64,000 bases of DNA, taken from contig NW_006499617.1 in the NCBI RefSeq assembly GCF_000471905.2, positions 5,637,324 through 5,701,323 of the forward strand. The letters run 5' to 3'. Numbering within the stretch: the first letter of the stretch is position 1; the number at the start of each line of letters is the position of its first letter. Below, piece by piece: positions 22,701-32,924 of the stretch. Position numbers and translations under genes: made by a program. This DNA comes from Amborella trichopoda. Its lineage: Eukaryota; Streptophyta; Magnoliopsida; Amborellales; Amborellaceae. The notes beneath the pieces are model-generated. The model had not been told where the DNA came from, did no database searches, and saw nothing but the letters and a program-made list of their open reading frames with translations.

Positions 22701-23383
22701 GGAGTACCGTTGAATCTTGTCTTAAACTTCTCAGCTTGGAACATGAGTTCCTCAGTGGGAGGTTCTTCATCTGCCTCGAAATTATTTTCGGCAGGTGAGT
22801 CCTCATTTGCTTCATTTTCATTTTCTTCCTTGACTTCGTTTAAGTTTTCACTGAGTTATTCAAGGGTTTTGACTGCATTTTCTACAATCGAAAAGGTAAT
22901 GGTGTTAGAAAGGCTTCGCACAGGATGCCTATTTTTTGGCACAGGGATTCAAAAGTGTGGTTGTATCCCCTTAATGGATTCAATAGATAAGGGAGTAATG
23001 CTCCAATTTTCAGTAATTTCCCTAGTTTGCTTAGGAGCTGAGGAGGTGGTAGCCACAATATGGGCTCCAAGTGTAAGCCGGGAAAGTTTTCATTTTAACA
23101 ACTCTTCTTCTAGAGGAATTTCAATTGTGATCTTCGGTTTTGGCAGAGATTCGGTCTTTCGGTGGTCAAGACCTTGAATTCCTCCAAGAATAAAACTTGG
23201 ATGCCGAGGAGGTTTGAGTTTGCATTGAATCTTAGAAAGTGTGCAACCCAACCCTCTTCGATCGTTGGTGTCTACTTTAGCATGAGGGGATTGAGTAATT
23301 GCCTTAGCAACACCTTGGCCATTTTTTCCAAGACCAGAATCGGGGCAGTACCCTGAGTCAATAGTATATTCCATGCCGTGCAT
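22700..23383 (-). pseudogene. G-patch segment and linker between protease and RT
   Basis: The 97-residue frame at 23090-23383 shows GLGKNGQGVAKAITQ and, after a spacer, DRRGLGCTLSKIQ. This Gly-rich pattern matches the G-patch-like segment between protease and RT in many plant Tat-type polyproteins. G-patches bind RNA or helicases in other proteins; a role here is inference. The linker (22700-23080) is acidic when read on the minus strand and frame-broken. An open frame on the plus strand over 22566-23177 is its antisense shadow. Confidence 0.75.
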
Positions 23384-23514
23384 GAACCGAAATCGTAATG
23401 ACTACAAATATTTTTCAATTTCTCAGACACTTCATGTGTTTCGTGGATCATGACACAATTTTCTTTATATGTTAGAAGTGGGATCTCTAGGATTTTTAAA
23501 TTTTCAGAGAGTTT

Positions 23515-23858
23515 CTATTTTTCTGCTTTGACTGCATCTGAACGTACGTGAACCACTCCTCCAGCAATTGGGAACTTTAGGCATTGATGCAAAGTGGAGG
23601 CCACAACAAGATTTTTATGTAGCCAAGGCCTCCCAATAAGTAGATTGAAGGAAGGTTCAATATCAAGGACATAAAACCTCACTATTTGGACCATTGGCCC
23701 ACGCTTAAGAGTGAGGGGGATGATCTCTAAGGTTTCTCTTTGAGCCCCATCATAGGCTGCAATTGAGATGTTTGAGACCTCAAGGTCTGTTCGTGATAAC
23801 CTTACTCTTAGAATAGTTTTCAATGGACAAATGTTCAGAGATGCCCCATTGTCCTTTT
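23515..23858 (-). pseudogene. Aspartic protease of the Tat-type element
   Basis: On the minus strand a catalytic-type DNGASLNICPLKT block is encoded near 23818-23848. It continues into the 102-residue frame with ISIAAYDGAQRETLEIIPL, FYVLDIEPSFNLLIGRPWLH and a C-terminal tail. The spacing between the Asp motif and the ILIGRPWLH-like block fits Tat-type proteases. A stop lies just upstream of the Asp, so continuity with gag is lost in this copy. Confidence 0.82.
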
Positions 23859-23859
23859 C

Positions 23860-25553
23860 TTATTCCTTTGTTGTTTCATTGGGCATGCTAGGATTTTGAT
23901 CAACTTTGGGAAGATTCCCGAGCCTTTCTTCTAGAGTGTCGGCCATCAATCGAGATGGCTTGAAGTGACTTTGTCTCCTCGTGAGGTGGTCAACCTCTTG
24001 AGGGTTTTTACTGGCCACGACGATGACACTTCGTCTAGATTCTCCTGGATTTTCAGCTTTCTCGTCTTGAGATGGAGTGCAGTCCCGGTTAATTGAAATC
24101 ATGTTTATGCATGAATCTTTGTTGACTACGACTTCTTTGCTTTTGAAGATGGCATGATCCCAAGGGGAAACTGAGAGATTTTCTTGGATACCCTTATGGT
24201 TTTGCACTTGAAGGTCACCCTTGAGTAGCTTATCTTCAATCATTGTAATGACAACTGAACTAGCCTCCTTGAGGGATTCAATTTTAACTTTCTTGCCATT
24301 ATTTTGGAGGGGATTAGAAAATATTCTTATCTTCTGATTAGAGGCCTCTACCGGTGCATCGGTGGGAGTGTAGTTGATAGTACCCTTTATCCAGGAGTTC
24401 CGGATGATGCGCTTTAAGTTATAACAGTCTTGAGTGCTATGGGTGTGATTTATATGGTATCCACACCATCTGGATTTATCTTTAACCTCATACTTTGGTT
24501 GAACAGGGTCTGGAAGAATAATGAGCACCGCTTGCAGGATCTTAGTTAATATCGCGGAGAGAGGTTCTCGCAGTGGTGGAAGGTTAACTTCTAGAAAGGG
24601 CCTCCTGTATCAAGTGTTTGCATCATTATCGGAGTTGAGTTGAAGTTATTGGTCCTACCGGTAACCCTGGGCTGATCATTTATCTTTTAAGCTTGGGGTG
24701 GAACTGGTGCAATGTCAATCTAGCCTACCTGAGCAGTAATATTATTCTTTTTGTGATTGTTGTTATAATTGCCCCTTGTTTTAGTCTGTGATGGTATGAC
24801 CATTGTCGAGTTCTCAAACTTTGCACTGGAAGCATTGACCTTTGAACTTTCATATAAAGCAAATTGATCTATCATAGGTTGAAATGAGAAAGGTTGCAAC
24901 CCATGACTGAAGAAATTAGTGTACTATGGTAGGGAATTCTCTAAGCACATGCTCATCTGAGAGGTCTCGAAAAGTGCGCAATCAATGACCTTTGATGCAG
25001 ATTCTTGGAATCGTTTGACAAAGTCGAGGAACGACTCGCCAATGTTTTGTTTGGTCGCAACCAACTCCCCGAGGGTCATTGGTTGTTGCTTGGTACCTTG
25101 ATATTGTTCAATGAATCGTTGAAACAATTTGTCAAAATTCTGCTCAGGTTACCTGGATATTTTTTCTCGGAACCACATTAGAGGTGGTCTAAAGAGAGTG
25201 TATTGAAACATGGCTTTCAGACGGCATGGTTTGTCTTCTAATGCTGCAACAGTCAACAAGTAAGCGGTGATGTGATTATCAGGGTCATCCTTCCCGCTGA
25301 ACTTGTTTTCAAACTTTGGAAACACAAAACCTGGAGGAAGGAGTTCGACATCCCCGAGAACAACCTTGACATAAGATCGTGGATGGAGTATATTTGGAAT
25401 TCTAATCTTAACCATGGTCTCTTTAAACGTGGCTAATTCGCCTTTCAGCTGAGCGAGCTCAATTGACTCAGGAGTCGGCTGGTTGCCCGAGGCTGATGGC
25501 ATAATTTGTGATGCAAGGGATGCTGCTGATATGGGCTGCACTAGACCAGACAT
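23860..25553 (-). pseudogene. Gag of the Tat-type element
   Basis: The first frame (25149-25553) carries VFPKFENKFSGKDDPDNHIT and LKAMFQYTLFRPPLMWF. The next (24924-25127) carries MFQRFIEQYQGTKQQPMTL and ESFLDFVKRFQESASKV. Together they make a typical capsid. A CGYHINHTHSTQDCYNLKR zinc-binding block lies near 24460 and heads the 222-residue frame 23860-24528, which continues as a charged linker toward protease. Frames are split by stops near 25140 and in 24530-24920. Confidence 0.87.
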
Positions 25554-25874
25554 AGGAGGGGCCTGCGAGATGGTTGGCGGATGGTATGGGTAAGCCTGAG
25601 CTTGGACTAGAGGAGCCAGAGGCTGATAAGTTGGTGCCTAGGCCTGGAAATGGATAGTCGGGGCCTGGTGTATAGGATATCCAAGGTACGGGTGACTAGA
25701 GGCTGGGACTGCAACAGGAGGGTATGGAGTCGATTGGTATGGCTGACTTAGGGGATACTGAGTTGGAATAGAAGCCAAATAGGGTACTTGTGACTAATTG
25801 TATGGAACTGGGGCGATCTGAAGAGGTTGCACGAGTAGATGACTATACATAACTTGTAGAGGGTCAGGTCTAAA
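25554..25874 (-). pseudogene. Pro/Tyr/Gln-rich spacer between ORF1 and gag
   Basis: On the minus strand this stretch is a degenerate run rich in Pro, Tyr, Gln and Ala, made of short units such as those around GGTATGGGTAAGCC and GGAGGGTATGGAGT. Several in-frame stops interrupt it. It probably was the N-terminal low-complexity part of gag or the end of the extra ORF. Confidence 0.5.
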
Positions 25875-26958
25875 CTAACTATGGGATGGACTGTCATGTG
25901 GTCGAGCCAGATCTACAGGAGTTGGAGGATGAGAAGATTGGTGATGCCGGCTTGCCGACGGGGTGGAACTCACATGACTTTGTTGGTCATGGGCTAAAGA
26001 GGTCCTCTGCTTCTGACCTGATTGATGACTCGATGCCCTAGGTGAGGCATGTGACTCAACAAGGCCAGCACACTTCAAAAAATCTTTGACCTCAGATAAG
26101 TTCTTGAGCCTCTCAAAGGTGTCATAGAACTCAGGGAGTACTTGATTAAATTGATGGATCTCAGGGTGCATGCCTTTGTTGGATGAACTATGATGGCTCG
26201 GATTCTGACTATTGGAGCCCATAGAATGGCTCTTTTGAGGATCTCGATGTGATTTGATCAAACTCTCACCCTGAGGAGGTAGACTCGGGTCTACTTGACC
26301 CTGTGAGTTAGGCGCATTTGGGGGTGCTGAGGTGTTGCCAATAGTGTAAATTCCAGCACCGCCTCCCTCAGACTTGGACTTTTGTAGAGGTGGATGGCGT
26401 GCCCCTAGTTGGGCAGCACCACTCTTAGACTTTGATGATGACGTGGAGTGAGCTGCTAGTTTAGCGAGACTTCCTTTAGACTCATGCACTTTTGGGCGAT
26501 GTGGCCTTAGTTGGGCAGCATCTCCCCTAGATTTGACAGATAGAGGGGTTTTAGCTATTGATTGGGCAGAATGTCCCCTAGAGCCAGAGTTTTGTGGGAA
26601 ATGTGCCCCTGATGGCAACATCTCCCTCAAACTTAGACCTAGAAGATGAAGTTGGGTTCAACTCTGGTTCTTTAGAGCCAGGTCGAATACCTTGACTATT
26701 GAGGGTGCCTCGGGCCATACATACTTGCTGGACTGCATGACTCGATTGACTTACAGATGTGTTAGCTATGCTTAACCTTGGGTGTGGGACAATGGACCCA
26801 TTGGAGCCTAATCTGGACCGACTTGAGACAGGGTAGGCGCAAGGAACTGAGCCATAAAGTCCTATGGGTCTAATCATCCTAGGGGGCGTAGATGATGCAG
26901 TAGACTCACTATTTGGGTCATCACGAACTACAGATATGACTGGAAAATTATGTAACAA
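25875..26958 (-). pseudogene. Extra Ser/Pro/His-rich ORF upstream of gag
   Basis: Two overlapping frames (26578-26958 and 25875-26630) lie between leader and gag. The longer, 251 residues, is rich in Ser, His, Gln and Pro. It repeats a motif near residues 30-95 in which SKSGAAQLGARHPP and SRGDAAQLRPHRP are alternates. Residues 155-190 include FNQVLPEFYDTFERLKNLSE, the only part that looks globular. Some Tat/Ogre elements carry an additional ORF here whose role is not established. I assign no function. The frame shift at 26578-26630 suggests decay. Confidence 0.6.
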
Positions 26959-27317
26959 AAATACTCTGTTTTTTTTTCTTTTTTTTAATCTTATATATAT
27001 ATATTTGCCTCCTTTTTTTTTTAGCTATCTAAAAAAAAAGTTTAAGATGCGTCTAAAAAGAAAAAGATTTTTTTTTTCTAAAAAAAAAGAAGAAGTTAAT
27101 GTCAAGAAAACTATAAGCTATGCAAATAAGGTTTAACAAGAAAATATAAGATAAAAAAAAAATGAGATCTACTTCTAATCTAAACAGATAAAGTAGAGAA
27201 GGCCTAGATCTATCTTCTTTTATTCTTTTTCTTTTTTAAAAAAAAATTATTTTATCAAAAGAGATAAAGATTGTTCTCTTTTCTTCTTCTTTTTTAAGAT
27301 GGATATAAAAGAAGATC

Positions 27318-27417
27318 NNNNNNNNNNNNNNNNNNNNNNNNNNNNNNNNNNNNNNNNNNNNNNNNNNNNNNNNNNNNNNNNNNNNNNNNNNNNNNNNNNN
27401 NNNNNNNNNNNNNNNNN
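27318..27417. other. Assembly gap of exactly 100 N
   Basis: One hundred consecutive N. This is the conventional placeholder for a gap of unknown size, so distances across it are not reliable. It sits between A/T homopolymers and an (AAT)n microsatellite, which probably caused the break. Confidence 0.97.
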
Positions 27418-27475
27418 AATAATAATAATAATAATAATATAATAATAATAATAATGATAATAATTATAATAATGA
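27418..27475 (+). repeat. (AAT)n microsatellite
   Basis: Imperfect AAT repeat with occasional ATG and AT interruptions, directly right of the gap. Its true length is unknown because the array may extend into the missing bases. Confidence 0.85.
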
Positions 27476-27773
27476 TTGATATAAAAGATGAATCTAAAAG
27501 AATATATGATCTAAAAGATCCAAAAGATTGTAAAGATTAAGAGAAAAAAGATCCTAAATTTTTTATGGAGAGCCAAAAAATAAGATCAAGAAAGAAAAGA
27601 TCGAATCTAATAAAAAAGAAATCTTTTCAAATCTACCTTGTTTTTCTTCTTTTTATTTTTTTAATACTTTTTGTTTTATTTTTTCTAAAAAAATAAATTT
27701 GAGAAAAAGATTAAGCTTTTTAAGTCTAAAATAGGGATCTAAAGCTCAAGGGGCCCCACGGTGGCCACCAAAC

Positions 27774-28969
27774 TGTTTACACTCCGATCTGCGCCGATCT
27801 CTGTGATGAGATCTTCTCAAATCTTAGAAAACATTTAGTTACTTTCTAAAAGGTAGAGAAAGTGGGGTCTCTTGAATTATAGCCTCAAAAAAATCCCAGA
27901 TCTATACAAATCCGGTATTTTCCTGAGTCCACTAGCAGCGCCAGCTCCAAATCCGTATTTTGATAGAAAAGCGCATCTAAATTTAATTAAATCTAATGAT
28001 GAATTAATTTCCAGAAAGAAATAAATTAAAACAGATAATTAAAAGAAGAAAAATAAACTAAATTAAGCAAAGAAGGATATACTTACCTCTAGGGATCTGA
28101 AACACAAAGTTTTGGGCTTGGATAAGGTCGCTCTTTCGATTTACACCACTATCTCCTTTTTTGGATGCCTTTGCTTGCTGAAATTGGTAGATCTAAGGTT
28201 CGTTTAACCTAGATCTAGGGTTCCTAAGGCAGGGAGAAAAGCTGAGAATTTTAGGTAGGGTCTGCCTAAACCTTTTTTGGGATTGGAGGAGAATTTCTTT
28301 AGTTTTCTAAAGGTTTTTGATCTCTAGAGGTTCAATATGGCTTCTAATATTTCTCTAACTTTTAGGGATTTTTGGGGATTTTCCAAAAATCTTTAGGAAT
28401 TTTCTAAGGGTTTTTCCTATTTTTGATATTTTTGGATTATTTTTTTAATTTCGAGAATTTCTAAGGGATTTCTTTGTGGTTTTTTGGTCTTTTTATTTTT
28501 TTTTATGAAGGGGGTATTTATAGAACTCCATTGGTGATTTTTCCTAATTTGTTTGGAATTTTTTCAGATTTGTTTTTGGATTTACCTTAAAGGTTTAGCC
28601 TTATCAAATTAAAGAAAACACATTTATTACATCATAAAACTCATTAACTGCATCATAAATGTCACGCCTGCATCATCAGTCTGCGTTTGGGCCTGTTTCA
28701 GCCCGGCTCGAGGCTCCGACAATTGGGTGTCACAGGGACTAAATTGTCATTTATTATATCATTTTATCCATAGGTCCGATTCAGGCAATTCTTAGACCGT
28801 TGGAAAGCTCTAGGCTATTCTTCAAGTTGGAATAGGTTTTAGAATGTTTTGGGATAATTATATTGGGTCTAGGTTGCCTAAGGTCTATTAGGGTTTATGT
28901 GGTCCTTTAGGACCAGAATCAAGGTTTTTAGGAGTTCCCTTATCCAGAATTTCGAGAGGGGTGTCTACA
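27774..28969 (-). repeat. Tat-type element 5' LTR
   Basis: Length 1196 bp. On the minus strand it begins TGTAGACACCCCTCTCG and ends GGAGTGTAAACA. It pairs with 18107-19274. TATAAATA lies on the minus strand at 28515-28522, about 450 bp into the LTR, in the same context as in the partner. Confidence 0.9.
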
Positions 28970-28974
28970 TCCTG

Positions 28975-29093
28975 TGCGCGTCTTCTTTACGTGGTTCTCG
29001 AGAAAGTGATCTCAGGTCCTGGGTCCATTTCGAACCCAGAACCAAGCCATCAGGTCAACCTGACCCCGAAGGCGAGATCGAGGCACCTAACCA
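28975..29093 (+). repeat. Element L 5' LTR, right part
   Basis: The 119 bp after the inserted gypsy element align with 40118-40237. Both contain GTCTTCTTTACG(T), AACCAAGCCATCAGGTCAAC and end GATCGAGGCACCTAACCA. Together with 15345-18106 this restores a single LTR, which shows that the gypsy element is an insertion. Confidence 0.88.
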
Positions 29094-29117
29094 GCTTGGT
29101 GACTCCACTGAGAACAC
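29094..29117 (+). promoter_or_regulatory. Candidate primer-binding site of element L
   Basis: GCTTGGTGACTCCACTGAG begins right after the 5' LTR terminal CA and is absent after the 3' LTR at 40238, as expected for a primer site. It resembles the TGGCGACTC-type sites of Tat-related and LARD elements; the tRNA identity is from memory and not confirmed. Confidence 0.6.
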
Positions 29118-29689
29118 GCTACCCCATCGTTTGATCGTTCTTGTTTGACCTTCCTTTCTTTTCATTCCTGCTCACTATACACACACCTTTCTTTTAGGTT
29201 ACTTAACCCCTTCATCCGAGCCAGGGGCTTCGTAATCCTCGTACTCGTGAGTCTTCATCGAGAACAGGCTCTGCGAACCTTGTGCCCAACCTTTCCTCTG
29301 AGCATCAACCCTATGTCGCGCTCCCAGGTCTTCACCTGGATAAAGGCGAGGATGGGCCAACAAGTCCCTTACTTCCTACCTCCTTGCATTGGTAGACCTT
29401 CTGCCGACATACCTTGCATTGGTGGCACATATGCCACCACACACAACACGCACCCTGTTATAGGCTACTCACGTGCCGATCCCACTGCTCGCCCCTCCCT
29501 CTCCCGCGACTGATAATTCATCTGTCGTTGCTCCTATAGGTCGCCGCAAGGCTTCTTCCCATTCTCTATCACTATGAGCCCCTGTAACAGGATGCATGAT
29601 GCCAAGAGGAGGTGGCTCTGAAGCCACCACCTCACATACACCCACCAAATCTAGTGGACCATCCATTTCAGCTACACCTCGAGACAACC
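29118..29689 (+). other. Element L internal domain, GC-rich 5' segment
   Basis: A 122-residue open frame (29145-29513) and a shorter minus-strand frame occur here. The predicted peptide is rich in Pro, Arg and Ser with no recognised domain. I see no gag-like capsid or zinc knuckle. It may be leader sequence or a decayed remnant. Confidence 0.4.
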
Positions 29690-30046
29690 CTTAGGTTACC
29701 TTAGGACACTGTCAGGGTTTAGGTCTTCTTGGACTTGGACTTGTACCTCTTAGTGGTGCACATTGCACCACTTGGGGCAACCCTCAGGTTACCTCGGAAC
29801 ACTGTCAGGGTTCGGGTCTTATCGGACTTGGCCCTGCATATCCTTCACATGAACAGTGCACCACTAGGCGCAATCCTCAGGTTACCTTGAGATATTGTTA
29901 GGGTCCAGGTCTTTTTGGACTTGGCCTTGCACAGCCTTGAGGCAACCTTCAGGTTACCTCGGGACACCGTCAGCGTTCGTCTCTTCTTCGGACTGGCCCT
30001 GCACACCCCTTGCGTATGCACTGCATCGCTCAGGGTAGCCTTGTTG
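29690..30046 (+). repeat. Tandem array A (four units, 75-95 bp)
   Basis: Four units share CAGGTTACCT followed by a GACAC(T/C)GTCAG-type core, then TTGGACTTGG. They begin near 29692, 29787, 29878 and 29951. Two units also contain the palindromic-looking GTGCACATTGCACCAC or its variant. Unit length varies by indels. Confidence 0.8.
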
Positions 30047-30587
30047 CTGTGTCTGCCCGAGCACACGCGGGGGAACGTCCAAGTACCCCCTCCCAGCACA
30101 TGCTTGCTCACACTATGAGGGATGGTCACACGACCATTCCATCACACACACATGCTCACGGCACCAGGCCTCTTAAGGTCGGACATGCTACTCGAGCCCG
30201 GGTTGACCATCAGGTCACCCGAAGTCCTTCTGTAAAGGGCGTACACCCGCTAATCCCTCCACCCTCCCGGAGCACATATTTGCACTGTGCACGCACTCAT
30301 GAATGTAGCATTCCACCTAGTTCCAAGGGTAATCACGTCAATGGGTTGAAAGAACATTTTGCTTTTGCTCGAAGGTAGCACTACCTGGCCATGCAGAAGG
30401 GAAATCATGGTCAAGCCCGGAAATGGGGTCGGGAGACCAAGACATTGAAAGCCCAGCTCAAGGGCAAAGAAGAAAAAGAGATTGAAGAATTCACTCTCAA
30501 AGATGCAAGCCCTTTTCCCCCTCTAATTTCCCTCGATGAGAATGATGCTGGAAAAGCGTCGAATGAGGAGACCACCCAAACGGTCTA
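30047..30587 (+). other. Element L internal domain between arrays A and B, small ORF
   Basis: Contains a 65-residue frame at 30391-30588, starting with Met and rich in Lys and Glu (MQKGNHGQARKWGRETKT, then KGKEEKEIEEFTLKD). Its composition differs from the surrounding low-complexity DNA. It has no recognised domain and no upstream gag, so function is unknown. A 122-residue frame at 30010-30378 is probably fortuitous. Confidence 0.4.
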
Positions 30588-30900
30588 GGTGCACGACCCT
30601 AAACTGCATGGTCCAAACTATATGACCCTAAACTATAGTGGCAGTCTAGGTGCACGACCCTAAACTGTATGGTCCAAACTATATGACCCTAAATTGTAGC
30701 GGCATTTCAGATTCACGACCCTAAACTACATGGTCCAAACTATACGACCTTAAACTGTAGCAGAGGTCTAGTTCCCAACTTTAAACTACATGGTCCTAGC
30801 TATATGACTTTAAACAGCATAGCCAAGCTATACGACCCTAAACTATAGTACACGTCCTAGTGGCACGACGTTAAACTGCACAACATACGGTCTCGGAGGC
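30588..30900 (+). repeat. Tandem array B (about 60-bp units)
   Basis: Units share CATGGTCCAAACTATA, then GACCCTAAACT(A/G)TAG and GTGCACGACC. At least four are clear with a spacing near 60 bp. The same unit family recurs at 32925-33545 and 34030-34300, so the array was split by other modules. Confidence 0.85.
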
Positions 30901-31009
30901 AAGAACTTAAATATGCCCTCAGGTCTCAGCAAATGACCTTAAAACATGCCAAATTGATGGTCACGGTGGCATGACCTTAAACACACTTCCGCGAAAAAGA
31001 GAGAAGAAG

Positions 31010-31210
31010 ACATCCTGCAAGGGCATCATGAGTAAAAAATGTCAAAAAAAATGATGACGGACATTGTGTGCAACCCTAGAGGCCACCATGGGCAAAATAT
31101 GTGAAACAGAAAAAAGACAGGCATAGTGAAAACCCGTAAGGGCACTATGGGAAAGATTGTTAAAATAAAGGGGGCATGGTGAAAACCCTTCGCGACACTC
31201 ACTCTCAAAT
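31010..31210 (+). repeat. Module C: ATGAGTAAAA / GGCATGGTGAAAACC repeats
   Basis: Three to four imperfect units combine a CACC/ACTATGGG(C/A)AAA-type phrase with GGGCA(T)GGTGAAAACCC. The same phrases reappear at 34780-35010 and, in inverted orientation, at 53340-53720. Confidence 0.7.
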
Positions 31211-31449
31211 GATGGTCGTATTGATCCTCCCTTACGGGTCATCACGACTAAAAATGTCAAACGTCCATGTAGCAAGACGCTATTATAGTCCATTCGCACA
31301 ACTATAAACTGCTTCACATTCCTACATGTCCCCACGGGGTCACTGCATTCTGCATGACACCCTCCTACACATCCCCTACTACATCCTTTTTCACACGCCC
31401 CTGATGAAAAGACACCACCCCTTTGAAGTGTCCTCCCAAATCAAGGTAT

Positions 31450-32440
31450 ACCTCTGTTGCGACTGTTAGGCTTCGAAGCAGAGCATGAACTTCAAAGCAT
31501 ACGTCCACCTCTACAAAGCCATATATTAAAGAGGTGTACTACAGTTCCAGCTGTGAGGCTTCAAAGCATCATATGCAACCGTCAAAGCGTGCGCCCGCCT
31601 CTATAAAGCCATATATCAAAGAGGTGTACCGCAGTTCCAGTTGTGAGGCTTCAAACCATAGCATGCACTTCAAAGCATGTGCCCGCCTTTACAAAGCCAT
31701 ATCACAAAGAAGTGTACCACAGTTCCGACTGTGAGGCTTCGAATCATAGCATACACTTCAAAGCATGTGCCTGCCTCTACAAAGCCATATCACAAAGGTG
31801 TACCACAATTTCGACTGTGAGGCTTCGAAGCATAGCAAGCAACCGTCAAAGCATGCGCCCTTTACAAAGCCATTTATTAAAGAGGTGTACCACAGTTCCA
31901 ACTGTGAGGCTTTGAAGCATAGCATGTAACCGTCAAAGCATGAGCCCACATCTACGAAGCCATATATTAAAGAGGTGTACCACAGTTTCGACCGTGTGGC
32001 TTCGAAGCATAGCATGTAACCATCAAAAGCATGCGCCCGCCTCTATAAGGCCATATATCAAAGAGGTTTACCACAGTTCTGACTGTGAGGCTTCGAAGCA
32101 TAGCATGCAAATGTAAAAGCATGCATCCGCCTCTATAAGGCCATGTATCGAAAGGTGTACTACAATTCCAGTTGTGAGGCTTCGAAGCATAGCATGAGAC
32201 CGTCAAAGCATGTGCCAGCCTCTATAAAGCCATATATCAAAGAGGAGGACCATAGTTTCGACTATGAGGCTTCGAAGCAGAGCATATAACCATCAAGGCA
32301 TGCGACCACCTCTACAATGCCATATCACAACGAGGTGTACCATAGTTTCGCCTGTGAGGCTTCAAAGCAAAGCATGCAAGGCATGCGCCTGCCTCTACAA
32401 AGCAATATCTCAAAGAGGCATACCGCAGTCTCAACCGTAT
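31450..32440 (+). repeat. Tandem array D (about eleven 90-bp units)
   Basis: Units share GAGGCTTCGAAGCATAGCAT, a GTCAAAGCATGCGCC-type segment, then CTCTACAAAGCCATAT and AAAGAGGTGTACCACAG. The phrase GAGGCTTC recurs near 31465, 31551, 31645, 31731, 31818, 31907, 31997, 32087, 32178, 32267 and 32357. The 90-bp period is a multiple of three, so long open frames with a 30-residue periodicity arise on both strands; indels break them. I regard the array as satellite-like, not coding. Confidence 0.9.
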
Positions 32441-32924
32441 ATCCCTACACTTGATAAGGCACTTTCACCACCCATTGTACCTATTCCACGCATCACCATT
32501 ACCTTGAGACCCTCCTGACCTCCATTTTTCCAGTTGAGTCACACCATTCATAGGCCCCTTAAGCCTCCATCATACACCCTAACTGCCCATGACCCCACTT
32601 CTTGTCATTCGTGCCCTTATGCTAGACCCTGTTACTGCCGGGCGTGTTCTACCACTATCCCCAGTGGGGTTACACCTATGCTCCAGCCTGTTATCCCAAG
32701 TGGAGTTACATGAAGCCTCATCCTTCACCCCAGGGAATCACACTTGCCCTCTTAATCCTTAGTGAAGTTCGCTTCTGTTTGACACTCCTCGTAGGGCCAC
32801 CATCTTCATCTAAATCTCTCTTCTTGTGTATAGCCTTTACTATTTTATCCCCAGGGAGTCAGATTGCTATCCACAGACCTATCCCCATGAAGCTTCACTT
32901 GCATGGCGACCCACACATTGGTCT
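32441..32924 (+). repeat. Module F, copy 1 (CCCCAGTGGGGTTACA-based)
   Basis: After array D a C-rich segment carries CCCCAGTGGGGTTACA at about 32659 and variants such as CAAGTGGAGTTACATG. The same phrase series, ending in a GGA(A)GTC(A/G)GATTGCTAT block, occurs again at 33590-34010, so a unit of about 450 bp is duplicated around array E. Confidence 0.7.

Larger units (their letters stand above)
26959..27773 (-). other. AT-rich leader of the Tat-type element, containing the gap
   Basis: Non-coding, extremely A/T-rich, with poly-T and poly-A runs and a TATATATATAT tract near 26994. It contains the 100-N gap and an adjacent (AAT)n microsatellite. Just inside the 5' LTR the minus strand reads TTTGGTGGCCACCGTGGGG, the candidate primer site. 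I could not match it confidently to a particular tRNA. Confidence 0.6.
18107..28969 (-). mobile_element. Ty3/gypsy Tat-type element inserted in the 5' LTR of element L
   Basis: LTRs at 27774-28969 (5') and 18107-19274 (3') have matching TGTTTACA...TCTACA plus-strand ends. Five bases flank it on both sides as TTCTG (18102-18106) and TCCTG (28970-28974), a target duplication with one change. The host LTR sequence resumes across it. On the minus strand the order is leader, Ser/Pro-rich ORF, gag, protease, G-patch segment, RT, truncated integrase. The G-patch and the block ending YIDIFSWSY before RT are typical of Tat-lineage elements. RNase H and most of integrase are missing. The LTRs show about 15 differences in the first 140 bases by eye. 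Confidence 0.92.

Noticed and set aside
22566-23177. 203-residue plus-strand frame
   Set aside because: It is antisense to the pol linker and G-patch region of the Tat-type element, which shows clear conserved blocks on the minus strand.
31534-32206. Repeated Cys-containing peptides on both strands of array D
   Set aside because: A 90-bp repeat period keeps frames open; indels disrupt them and both strands are equally open.
29690-32440. CRISPR-like direct repeats
   Set aside because: Units are contiguous and vary without unique spacers, there are no cas genes, and the DNA is plant nuclear.
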